Assembly (NCBI GenBank): GCA_002353975.1
Contig: DEKQ01000081.1
Coordinates: 6,464-15,316 of the forward strand
DNA: 8,853 nucleotides
Direction: 5' to 3'
Origin: Prevotellaceae bacterium UBA2718
Lineage (GTDB): Bacteria; Bacteroidota; Bacteroidia; Bacteroidales; Bacteroidaceae
Below the pieces are notes generated by a model. That model had not been told where the DNA came from, made no database searches, and worked only from the letters and a program-made list of their open reading frames with translations. Positions 1 to 6,133 of the stretch are shown here, in pieces (the stretch's first letter is position 1; the number at the start of each line of letters is the position of its first letter). Made by a program: the position numbers and the translations under genes.

Positions 1-290
1 TTCACCTTCTTGAAGCGTGGGAATTCCGTGCCGTACGTGTCCTTGCAGAACTGGTGTACCATCTCATCGGTACCGGGACACGACTTCGTGGGTTGGTTAG
101 AGGGGAAGTCCAGAACCTCAAAACCCTGGGCGTGATACTTGCGATACAGGGCTTGCAGGTCGGCATATTGTGGGGTGAATGAACTTTTGGTTGCAGTATT
201 TACAATCAGTACTACTTCGTTGGCATAGAGATTTAACGGTACGGAAGCACCTTTGCGGTCTTTTACCGTAATGTCGTGTATTGAATTCAT
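1..290 (-). CDS. Glutathione peroxidase family protein, catalytic Cys replaced by Ser (partial, C-terminus outside window)
   Basis: The reading frame starts at ATG 288-290 and stays open to base 1, giving about 96 N-terminal residues of a family usually 160-185 long. The family fold (thioredoxin-like) is recognisable: the NTATK..FTPQY segment at residues 31-42, LQALYRKYHAQGFEVLDFP at 45-63 and the PGTDE..HQFC..YGT.FP.F segment at 72-93. Members normally reduce hydroperoxides with thioredoxin or glutathione through a Cys in N-x-A-[ST]-K-C-G. Here that position is Ser36 (codon at 183-185), followed by Ser rather than Gly. The usual FPCNQF Cys is Ser64, and the active-site Gln two residues before PGT is Ser70. 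Cysteines remain at 71 and 82. Classical peroxidase activity is therefore doubtful. It has its own promoter (332-363) and an AAAGGA stretch upstream of ATG. Family membership is confident; function is open. Confidence 0.85.
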   Translation of the reverse strand, partial: MNSIHDITVKDRKGASVPLNLYANEVVLIVNTATKSSFTPQYADLQALYRKYHAQGFEVLDFPSNQPTKSCPGTDEMVHQFCKDTYGTEFPRFKKV

Positions 291-331
291 TAGTTCTTTT
301 CCTTTGTTAAGAAATAAATCTTATATTGATG

Positions 332-363
332 CAAATATACGAACTTATTTCTTCTTGGCCAAA
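332..363 (-). promoter_or_regulatory. Bacteroidota-type promoter for the peroxidase-family gene
   Basis: On the minus strand TTTG (bases 360-363) is followed after 20 nt by TATATTTG (332-339), matching the Bacteroidota -33/-7 pattern TTTG...TAnnTTTG. Transcription would start near 325, leaving a leader of about 35 nt before the ATG at 290. The -33 element abuts a short AT-rich palindrome (361-376). Confidence 0.7.
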
Positions 364-395
364 ACTTTTAAGTTTTTTTATAGGCAAATATCGTT

Positions 396-1538
396 TTAGT
401 GCCTGCCCATAGAGCCTCGTGAGCCTCCTCCACCCATGCCGCCGGAGCTACGTGAGCCCATGCCTCCGGAGCTGCGAGTTCCCATGCCTCCGGAGCTGCG
501 AGTTCCCATGCTGCCTGAGCTTGAGCCACCGAAACTGGAGATGTTGCCGCGTGAGCCGCCATAGCTGCTCGAACTGCTGCTGCGTGAGCCGCTATAGCTG
601 CTGCCTCGCATCTGGCCGATGTTAGAACTGCCCCCGCCATAGCTCTGCCTGCTTGAGCTGCTGCCATAGCTTTGTCTGTTTATGTTGCTACTGCCTGAGC
701 CATAGCTCTGCCTGCCTGAGCTGCTGCCATAGCTATGTCTGTTGTAATTGCTGCCGCCGCTATAGCTGCCTGTGCTGCTGTTGTCGCCACTCCTGTAGCT
801 GGAACGACCGCCGGAATACATATCGTCGTTATCGCTCCGTGAGCTGCGTGAGTTCCTATACGTGCCGCTGTTGCTGATATTGCTATTGCCTACAGTCGTG
901 CGTGTGCTGCTGCGATAGCCGTTGCGTCCACTCATGTTCTGACGGTTGATGTTCGAGCTTGTGCGTGACATCGTGTGTCTGCTTATGCCGTTCCTGCGGT
1001 CATAACCGTCGCGCAGGCCTATGTGCTGGGCTCTGTGCGTGCCGCGATAGTGTGCGGTGCGGGTTGCATACCATGAGCGTCCACCTCCGGCTCTCCATCC
1101 GTGTCCGCCACGATATGATACATAGACTGCGGGACGGTCAAAGTAGAAAACCTCGCGGTGTGGGTAGTATGCATATACTCCGAAGTGCCAATAGCCGGCA
1201 TCCCAGTACAGAGGGCGATAGAAATAGTTTGTGGCACAGAACGCAGAGTATTGCCAGTCGAGCATGATGTACTCCATGTCGATGTTGCGCTGATACCAGT
1301 AGTTAGAGTAAACCTCATCAACTGTGGTCACGCTCATCAGGTAGTCCAGGTTTATCTCGTAGGCTGCCTCATACTGCTCCTGGCTGAGGTTCAGCTCGTA
1401 TGCCATCTTGTCAGTGAGGAACAGAGCCTGCTCGCGTGCCTGCTCGTATGTCATTGCCCATGTCTGGATTGCCATCATCAGCAGCGTCACGATGGCTGCA
1501 AGGCGTGATAGTGCGGTGATATGTAAAAGCCTTTTCAT
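396..1538 (-). CDS. Secreted Ser/Gly/Arg/Tyr-rich low-complexity protein, function unknown
   Basis: 380 residues from ATG 1536-1538. Residues 1-28 look like a Sec signal peptide (MKRLL, hydrophobic core, QTWA end), so export is likely. Residues 29-68 form a probable helix with a LTDKMAYELNLSQEQYEAAY motif, loosely like LTxxQ/Spy-type periplasmic helices. Residues 79-145 are very aromatic (many Tyr, Trp, Phe). From about 141 to the end the chain is low complexity: RGG-like patches, repeated NINRQSYGSS and SRQSYG motifs, and a C-terminal run of four SSGGMG units. There are only a few acidic residues, so the mature tail is strongly basic. No catalytic motif is visible and I do not recognise a named family. 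It might be a surface, matrix or polyanion-binding protein, but that is guesswork. It is monocistronic: a hairpin separates it from dnaG and it has its own -7 box. Cys/Ser-rich frames on the other strand over this gene are repeat shadows. Confidence 0.85.
   Translation of the reverse strand: MKRLLHITALSRLAAIVTLLMMAIQTWAMTYEQAREQALFLTDKMAYELNLSQEQYEAAYEINLDYLMSVTTVDEVYSNYWYQRNIDMEYIMLDWQYSAFCATNYFYRPLYWDAGYWHFGVYAYYPHREVFYFDRPAVYVSYRGGHGWRAGGGRSWYATRTAHYRGTHRAQHIGLRDGYDRRNGISRHTMSRTSSNINRQNMSGRNGYRSSTRTTVGNSNISNSGTYRNSRSSRSDNDDMYSGGRSSYRSGDNSSTGSYSGGSNYNRHSYGSSSGRQSYGSGSSNINRQSYGSSSSRQSYGGGSSNIGQMRGSSYSGSRSSSSSSYGGSRGNISSFGGSSSGSMGTRSSGGMGTRSSGGMGSRSSGGMGGGGSRGSMGRH
433..504 (-). repeat. Three 24-bp in-frame tandem repeats in the 3' end of the low-complexity gene
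   Basis: Units at 433-456, 457-480 and 481-504; the second and third are identical and the first differs at a few bases. Each encodes eight residues (SSGGMG plus a basic or Ser pair). The 24-bp period keeps the frame, so copy-number change would only lengthen or shorten the tail. A related partial unit continues at 505. Confidence 0.9.
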
Positions 1539-1584
1539 AATTGAATACGGTTAAAGGGTTGTTGTTCTATTCTTCTTTTCACCG

Positions 1585-1616
1585 CAAAGGTAGTCATAAT
1601 CCCTATAACGCAGAAA
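1585..1616 (-). promoter_or_regulatory. Probable promoter of the low-complexity protein gene
   Basis: On the minus strand TACCTTTG (1585-1592) matches the -7 consensus TAnnTTTG exactly. TTTC at 1613-1616, 20 nt upstream, is a one-mismatch -33 box. The ATG lies 47 nt downstream of the -7 box. Confidence 0.5.
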
Positions 1617-1649
1617 GGGATTTTCCCTAAACACAAAAGGAAAATCCCT
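1616..1649 (-). terminator. Hairpin at the dnaG stop codon, likely terminator
   Basis: A perfect 11-bp stem pairs 1616-1626 with 1639-1649 around a 12-nt loop. The stem overlaps the dnaG TAG stop (1648-1650). Only a short T-rich stretch follows on the minus strand, so Rho-independent action is plausible but not textbook. Its position between dnaG and the next promoter fits an operon end. Confidence 0.5.
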
Positions 1650-3702
1650 ATCTCACGCAGCTGCCTATCCGTTTGGCTATCACGGAGCGTTGCTGATATA
1701 TCTGCTGTAGTTGCCCCATCAGTTGTCGTTGTTTCTCCGGGTCGTCTTTTGCAAGTGCAATGTCCCTCACCAGTTGGTCCTTCATTATATTCAGATATTC
1801 GTTTCTGAAGTCCAGCAGCAGGTGATTTGCGGCATCGAGCAGTTGCTGCGGACTCTGTTCCAGTTCCTTCTCACTCTTCATAATCTCATCCCTCGTCAGC
1901 TGTATGGCAAGTGTGGAGATGTCATAGTCCGGATGCTGGGTGAAGTGTGTCAGGTTCTCCGTGCCTGTCACTCCTGTCAGTTCTGCCGCCTCGCTTAATA
2001 CCTTATTATATATAGGTAGGCTGAATGCGAGTTCGTCTTGTCCCAGGTTCATCTGTATAAACTGCGCCACGGTGAGCGAAATAATCTCTCCCTCTTCTGT
2101 CTCCGCGTTTTCCACGCAGATGTCCCCTCCGTGCAGGAATATCAGTTTCATTATGAGCTCCGAAACGCTCAGGTTTGCCCTGCGCCCCGCCGTCTTTGGC
2201 ATTGTTCCCACGTTGCCCGTCGTGCGTGCCGGCTCCTGCTGCTGCGTCGCCGTTTGTGTGGTTTGCGTGGGGTGGGGTGGAGTAGCATCGTTGCTTGCGG
2301 GCGTTTCTGCATTCTGCACCCTGCTGCTGCGCCGCTCTTCTTTCAGCTTTTCCTCGCGATAAGTCTTGATGAGCTCGTTCATCTTGGCTATCAGTACCTG
2401 CTCGCTGTATCCCAACCGCGAGGCGCAGTCCTGTATGTACGATGCCCTTATCACGGGATCGTCAATCACGCTCACGCTCTCTATGATGCTCGTCACGGCC
2501 TCTGAACGCTGGTGCGGGTCGGTCACTCCGTCGAGCAGCACGCGCGTCTTGAAGGCTATGAAGTCCGTCTGGTGTTCTTTGATGTATGCCCTGAACTCAT
2601 CAGCGGGATGCTGCTTTGCAAACTCGTCGGGGTCCATGCCGTCAGGCAGTAGCATCACCTTCACGTTCATGCCCTCCTTCAGCAGCATGTTCGTGCCTCG
2701 CAGCGCCGCCTTTATGCCTGCGGCATCACCGTCATAGAGCAATACGATGTTGGGGGTGAAGCGGTGCAGCATGTGCACCTGATGTTCCGACAGGGCCGTA
2801 CCTGAATTGGCTACCACGTTCTCTATGCCGCACTGGTGCATGGAGATAACGTCCGTATAGCCCTCCACCATATACACCAGGTTCTCCTTCGCTATGGCTT
2901 TCTTCGCCTGGAAGATGCCGTAGAGTTCATGGTCTTTATGATAGATGTCGGAGTCGGGGGAGTTGACATACTTCTGGTTCACGCCCTTGGTGCGTGAGTC
3001 CAGCACTCGTCCTCCGAATGCCACCACTTTGCCGCTGACGTTCAGCCAGGGAAACATCACCCTGCCATAGAATCTGTCTGTCAGCATCTTCGGGTCTATC
3101 TCCTCTCCCTCGTTCTCCTTGCTCTCGCCGCCGCGCTTGTAGCAAAGGCCTGTCTTCAGCAGGTATTCCGCCTTGAAGCCCTTCTGTATCGCCGCCTGCG
3201 TCATCGCCGTCTTGTCTGGCAGGCAGAAGCCCAGGCGGAACTTCTTTATTATGTCCTCCCTTATGCCGCGTTGCCTGAAGTACTGCAGGCCTATGGCGTG
3301 GCCGTCCTCGTTGTTGAAGAGAATATCAGAGAAATAGTTTGCTGCCCAGTCGTTGACGATATACATCGATTCCCTGTCAGACTGTTCCCTCTTCTGCTCA
3401 TCGGTCAGCTCGCGCTCCACCACCTCTATGTTATACCTGCGTGCCAGCCACAGCAGGGCATCACGATACGTCAGCTGCTCCATCTTCATGATAAAGCCAA
3501 CGCTGTCTCCACCTTCGCCGCACACGAAGCAATGGCATGTGCGCCTTGTGGGAGAGACGTAGAACGACGGCGTGTGGTCATCGTGAAAAGGGCACAGGCC
3601 GCGGTAGTTCACTCCCACTTTTCTCAGTGAGACGAACTCCGATACGACATCCACGATGTCTGCCGCGTCCTTGATGCGTTCTACGGTAGGCCTGTCAATC
3701 AC
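1648..3702 (-). CDS. dnaG: DNA primase DnaG
   Basis: 684 residues. Synthesises RNA primers at the replication fork. The CHC2 zinc-binding domain is intact: C37, H40, C58 and C61. The catalytic core includes VNSPDSDIYHK (247-257) and the TOPRIM motifs EGYTDVI (E280) and YDGDAAG (D324, D326), followed by DGMDPDE (354-360). A Gln/Thr/Pro-rich linker (about 462-508) leads to the C-terminal domain expected to bind the DnaB helicase. An acidic insert (193-203, ESKENEGEEID) sits in the core. Length is at the upper end for the family because of the linker. The start is GTG at 3700-3702, giving MIDRPTVERIKDAADIVDVV, the expected DnaG N-terminus; there is no ATG nearby. The GTG overlaps the TGA of the upstream lipoprotein gene, suggesting translational coupling. 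Confidence 0.97.
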   Translation of the reverse strand: MIDRPTVERIKDAADIVDVVSEFVSLRKVGVNYRGLCPFHDDHTPSFYVSPTRRTCHCFVCGEGGDSVGFIMKMEQLTYRDALLWLARRYNIEVVERELTDEQKREQSDRESMYIVNDWAANYFSDILFNNEDGHAIGLQYFRQRGIREDIIKKFRLGFCLPDKTAMTQAAIQKGFKAEYLLKTGLCYKRGGESKENEGEEIDPKMLTDRFYGRVMFPWLNVSGKVVAFGGRVLDSRTKGVNQKYVNSPDSDIYHKDHELYGIFQAKKAIAKENLVYMVEGYTDVISMHQCGIENVVANSGTALSEHQVHMLHRFTPNIVLLYDGDAAGIKAALRGTNMLLKEGMNVKVMLLPDGMDPDEFAKQHPADEFRAYIKEHQTDFIAFKTRVLLDGVTDPHQRSEAVTSIIESVSVIDDPVIRASYIQDCASRLGYSEQVLIAKMNELIKTYREEKLKEERRSSRVQNAETPASNDATPPHPTQTTQTATQQQEPARTTGNVGTMPKTAGRRANLSVSELIMKLIFLHGGDICVENAETEEGEIISLTVAQFIQMNLGQDELAFSLPIYNKVLSEAAELTGVTGTENLTHFTQHPDYDISTLAIQLTRDEIMKSEKELEQSPQQLLDAANHLLLDFRNEYLNIMKDQLVRDIALAKDDPEKQRQLMGQLQQIYQQRSVIAKRIGSCVR

Positions 3703-4262
3703 CTCTGACGCTTGTAGATAAAGATTCCCTTGCTGTTTTCCAATTCCATACTGTCAGCACCGAGTGTCAGTATGTCAAATGTGTCTGCATTCAGAATGAT
3801 GCGTGCATTCACCATCTGCCATTGCGTGTAGGGGTTGCTCTCTGCTGCCAGATTGCTCTTCACCACACCGTTCTCCTCTATCTGGAAATTGCGGTCCAGC
3901 GAGGTCCATTTGCCTAAAAGAGTGCTGAGGTTCACGCACTTCACCACCTGCATCTCCTCTTCCCCCTTCGTCACGGTCAGAGTCACCTTGTCACCGGCAA
4001 AGATACCTCCCTGTATGTCGCTGCCCAGGCTGTCGAGGTTCATGGCAAACGTCTGCTGCTTGCCGTCATCCATATTGATGGTCAGCATGTGCATGGTGGT
4101 CGATTCGTCCACCGTGCCATAGATGGCGGTGTCGGCAACGGTAAGGACTTCTACTGAGTCAGAGTCCAATTCTCCTGCACCGGGCATGGTGCTCTTGCTA
4201 TTGCATGACATGACGAACGTGGCAATAGTAGCAAAAATACTGAAGGTTAGTAAGTGACGCAT
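3699..4262 (-). CDS. Small lipoprotein with lipocalin-like C-terminal region
   Basis: 187 residues from ATG 4260-4262. A lipoprotein signal peptide ends in TFVMSC, with lipidated Cys20, followed by an acidic linker. Two beta-rich parts follow: roughly 45-115 with alternating hydrophobic strands (TMHMLTINMDDGKQQTF), and 120-187 beginning LLGKWTSLDRNFQIEENG, which resembles the opening of lipocalin-like lipoproteins of Bacteroidota. Function unknown. The frame stays open further upstream to 4340, but that part is 21-bp repeat DNA giving a repetitive ILNFAL peptide and would bury the signal peptide, so I chose the internal ATG. The stop overlaps the dnaG start (GTGA). A TAATTTTG box within the repeats (4317-4324) could be a -7 element but has no good -33 partner. 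Confidence 0.8.
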   Translation of the reverse strand: MRHLLTFSIFATIATFVMSCNSKSTMPGAGELDSDSVEVLTVADTAIYGTVDESTTMHMLTINMDDGKQQTFAMNLDSLGSDIQGGIFAGDKVTLTVTKGEEEMQVVKCVNLSTLLGKWTSLDRNFQIEENGVVKSNLAAESNPYTQWQMVNARIILNADTFDILTLGADSMELENSKGIFIYKRQR

Positions 4263-4281
4263 CTTAGTTAAATTAATAATT

Positions 4282-4340
4282 AATAATGCAAAATTCAAAA
4301 TTGATAATGCAAAATTCAAAATTAATAATGCAAAATTCAA
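4282..4340. repeat. AT-rich 21-bp tandem repeat, nearly three copies
   Basis: Units at 4282-4302, 4303-4323 and 4324-4340 (partial) begin AATAATGCAAAATTC or GATAATGCAAAATTC. They lie in the gap between mazG and the lipoprotein gene and are followed by a TTCGTTCA duplication (4343-4358). This style of filler is common between Bacteroidota genes. Confidence 0.9.
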
Positions 4341-4391
4341 GTTTCGTTCATTCGTTCAGTCGGATTTGCAATCCAGCTGCTGCGGGGATTT

Positions 4392-4426
4392 TTCACTCTT
4401 CACTCTTCACTCTTCACTCTTCACTT
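4392..4426. repeat. Heptamer tract 1: (TTCACTC)4 TTCACTT, at the mazG 3' end
   Basis: Four perfect TTCACTC units (4392-4419) and a final TTCACTT (4420-4426). The mazG stop TGA (4407-4409) and its last residues (KVKSEE) are encoded inside the tract. Tracts 2 (6099-6133) and 3 (7925-7952) share the unit and orientation. Confidence 0.97.
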
Positions 4427-5198
4427 TCTTTGCCTCTTCCCACAGTTCATCCATCTCCCTGAGGGTGAGGTCTTTTATGTCTCGGCCTGCCTCCCGTGCC
4501 TTGCGCTCTATGTATCCGAAGCGACTGATGAACTTGCGGTTGGTCTTCTCAAGTGCCGTGTCGGGGTTCAGGTGATACAGTCGTGCCGCATTGACGATGG
4601 AGAAGATTACGTCTCCCAATTCTTTCTCAGAGTTCTCTTTGTCACCCTTCTCCAGCTCCGCCTTCAGCTCGCCTATCTCCTCAAAGACCTTCTTCCACAC
4701 GTCCTCGCGCTCATCCCAGTCAAAGCCCACGTTGCGGGCCTTGTCCTGTATGCGGTAGGCCTTTATGAGTGATGGCAGTGAGGAGGGCACGCCGCTCAGC
4801 ACGGTCTTGTTGCCGTCCTTCTCCTTCTGCTTCACTTGCTCCCATATCTGGCTCACCTCCTCGGCGTTGGCTGCCGTCTGGCTGCCGTAGATGTGCGGGT
4901 GTCGGAAGATGAGCTTCTCGGCCTCCTTCGTCAGCACGTCGCCCATATCGAAGAGCCCCTTCTCGCGGGCTATGATGGAATAGAACACCAGGTGCTCCAT
5001 CACGTCGCCCATCTCCTTCTGTATCTCCTTCGGGTCGTCGCTCATGATGGCGTCACAGAGCTCGTACACCTCTTCTATGGTGTGGGGGCGCAGCGACTCG
5101 TTCGTCTGCTTGTGGTCCCAAGGGCACTTCTCGCGCAGCTCGTCCTGCACGTCCAGCAGGCGTGAGAAGGCTGCAAGTATTTCTTCTCTTGTGTGCAC
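4407..5198 (-). CDS. mazG: Nucleoside triphosphate pyrophosphohydrolase MazG
   Basis: 263 residues, the usual length of two-domain MazG. Hydrolyses (d)NTPs to NMP and pyrophosphate; thought to clean the nucleotide pool and to influence ppGpp under stress. The first MazG domain carries CPWD (25-28), NESLRPHTIEEVYEL with the EExxE metal site (42-46) and KEMGD (61-65). The second repeats the pattern with EEIGE (173-177) and KELGD (192-196). The start is GTG at 5196-5198; the N-terminus HTREEILAAFSRLLDVQDELREKCPW fits the family. It begins 8 bp after the DUF4293 stop, so the two are almost certainly co-transcribed. Its C-terminus (KKVKSEE) and TGA stop are supplied by a TTCACTC repeat tract, so the exact end may vary between strains. 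Confidence 0.96.
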   Translation of the reverse strand: MHTREEILAAFSRLLDVQDELREKCPWDHKQTNESLRPHTIEEVYELCDAIMSDDPKEIQKEMGDVMEHLVFYSIIAREKGLFDMGDVLTKEAEKLIFRHPHIYGSQTAANAEEVSQIWEQVKQKEKDGNKTVLSGVPSSLPSLIKAYRIQDKARNVGFDWDEREDVWKKVFEEIGELKAELEKGDKENSEKELGDVIFSIVNAARLYHLNPDTALEKTNRKFISRFGYIERKAREAGRDIKDLTLREMDELWEEAKKVKSEE

Positions 5199-5206
5199 GG
5201 CGCGTC

Positions 5207-5596
5207 TTATCTTATCCTGTCCATTGAGCGTATCAGGTCCTCGTCATGCTTGATGCCCGCCTTGGCCATGAAGAGACATACTATCGTGACCACCGGCAGC
5301 ACCGCCGTAAACGGCAGCGCGCTGACCTCCTGACCCTCTACGAAGAAGTGGTTGTAGCAAAAGATGCCTATCCAGCACAGGGTGAGGATGATGTCTGTAT
5401 TGCAGAGCTGCTGCTGTCTTTTGCGGTTCTTGAATTGCAGTATGGCCACAAATGCCAATGCCGCTACTATTCCGCACAGGGTTGGCATGGGAAAGGTGTC
5501 AATGCCGTCAGCCGTAGTGGGGAAGGCAAACACCCCCGTCAGTACCATGAGGAATATCACCAGCAGGAGATAGATGGTCTGTTTACGCTGCCACAT
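5207..5596 (-). CDS. DUF4293 family four-helix membrane protein
   Basis: 129 residues from ATG 5594-5596. Four hydrophobic segments are visible (about 7-25, 38-55, 65-83, 95-111), with basic loops NRKRQQQ and a charged C-terminus KHDEDLIRSMDRIR. The N-terminal MWQRKQT and the C-terminal DEDLIRSMDRIR are typical of the DUF4293 family of Bacteroidota; the function is unknown. It starts 11 bp after the rpoZ stop and ends 8 bp before mazG, in the middle of the operon. Confidence 0.85.
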   Translation of the reverse strand: MWQRKQTIYLLLVIFLMVLTGVFAFPTTADGIDTFPMPTLCGIVAALAFVAILQFKNRKRQQQLCNTDIILTLCWIGIFCYNHFFVEGQEVSALPFTAVLPVVTIVCLFMAKAGIKHDEDLIRSMDRIR

Positions 5597-5607
5597 AGCC
5601 GTACCGT

Positions 5608-5955
5608 TTAGAAGTCATCGTCATCGTCATACTGCTTGTCGTTGGCAGGGTCGTGCCAATACACCTCGTGGTTCAGGAACTCCTCCGTAGCTATCAGAGT
5701 GGGCTTTGGCATCTTCTCATAGTAGCGGCTGATTTCTATCTGCTCACGGTTCTCAAAGACCTCGTCGAGGTTGTCGTTATAGTTGGCAAACTCCTGCAGC
5801 TTCTTGCTCAGCTCCTGCTTAATCTCATACGAAATCTGATTTGCCCTGCGGCCTATGATGACAACGCTTTCATAGATGTTGCCAGTACCCTCACAGAGAT
5901 CCATAATGTTGCGCGTAACGGTATTCACCGGCGCCTTTGTCTTCTTGTAATCCAA
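5608..5955 (-). CDS. rpoZ: DNA-directed RNA polymerase omega subunit (Bacteroidota type)
   Basis: 115 residues. Omega stabilises assembly of the RNA polymerase core around beta'. The Bacteroidota form is recognisable from the N-terminal DYKKTKAPVNTVTR, the RRANQISYEIKQEL helix (37-50, with the omega/Rpb6 ANQIS-type motif) and ENREQIEISRYYEKMPKPTL. The chain ends in an acidic DDDDDF tail. The start appears to be TTG (5953-5955): no ATG lies in frame upstream before a stop, and the next Met (residue 18) would remove the conserved N-terminus. It follows bamD by 172 bp of repeat-filled spacer and precedes DUF4293 by 11 bp. Confidence 0.92.
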   Translation of the reverse strand: MDYKKTKAPVNTVTRNIMDLCEGTGNIYESVVIIGRRANQISYEIKQELSKKLQEFANYNDNLDEVFENREQIEISRYYEKMPKPTLIATEEFLNHEVYWHDPANDKQYDDDDDF

Positions 5956-5991
5956 TGCTGTATGTATTTTTGAGTTAAATTTATTTACAAT

Positions 5992-6075
5992 CCATGTAAT
6001 AATTTACCATGTACCATGTACTAATTTACCATTTACCATGTACAATGTACAATTTTCATTTGGCCATGTACAATT
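5992..6075. repeat. AT-rich CCATGTAC / AATTTACC repeat cluster
   Basis: CCATGTA copies at 5992, 6007, 6014, 6036 and 6064, plus CAATGTAC at 6043, are mixed with AATTTACC/CATTTACC units (6001-6037). The cluster fills the gap between bamD and rpoZ. TGTACA palindromes at 6040-6052 could pair locally. No coding or promoter signal was convincing here. Confidence 0.85.
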
Positions 6076-6098
6076 CCTTGTTCAGTCGAACGTGATTT

Positions 6099-6133
6099 TT
6101 CACTCTTCACTCTTCACTCTTCACTTTTCACTC
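6099..6133. repeat. Heptamer tract 2: (TTCACTC)3 TTCACTT TTCACTC, at the bamD 3' end
   Basis: Three perfect TTCACTC units (6099-6119), a TTCACTT (6120-6126) and another TTCACTC (6127-6133). The bamD stop TGA (6128-6130) lies in the last unit. It is preceded by GATTTTT, as in tract 1. Confidence 0.95.

Noticed and set aside
361..379. AAAACTT-TT-AAGTTTT palindrome as the terminator of the low-complexity gene
   Set aside because: The stem has only one G-C pair per arm, and the long T-run is on the plus strand while the gene is on the minus strand; it may still contribute but the support is too weak.
419..877. Plus-strand Cys/Ser-rich frames (419-625 and 653-877) that look like small Cys-rich peptides
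   Set aside because: They are the complement of the Ser/Gly-repeat coding region of the low-complexity gene; the Cys and Ser content follows from GCTGCT/TGCTGC repeats and there is no promoter on that strand.
4263..4340. N-terminal extension of the lipoprotein gene through the 21-bp repeats
   Set aside because: It would place a repetitive ILNFAL peptide ahead of a good lipoprotein signal peptide; the 21-bp period only makes the frame look open.
4263..4426. Replication origin because of AT-rich repeats near dnaG
   Set aside because: No DnaA-box cluster or dnaA/dnaN neighbour is seen, and similar repeats fill the other intergenic gaps.
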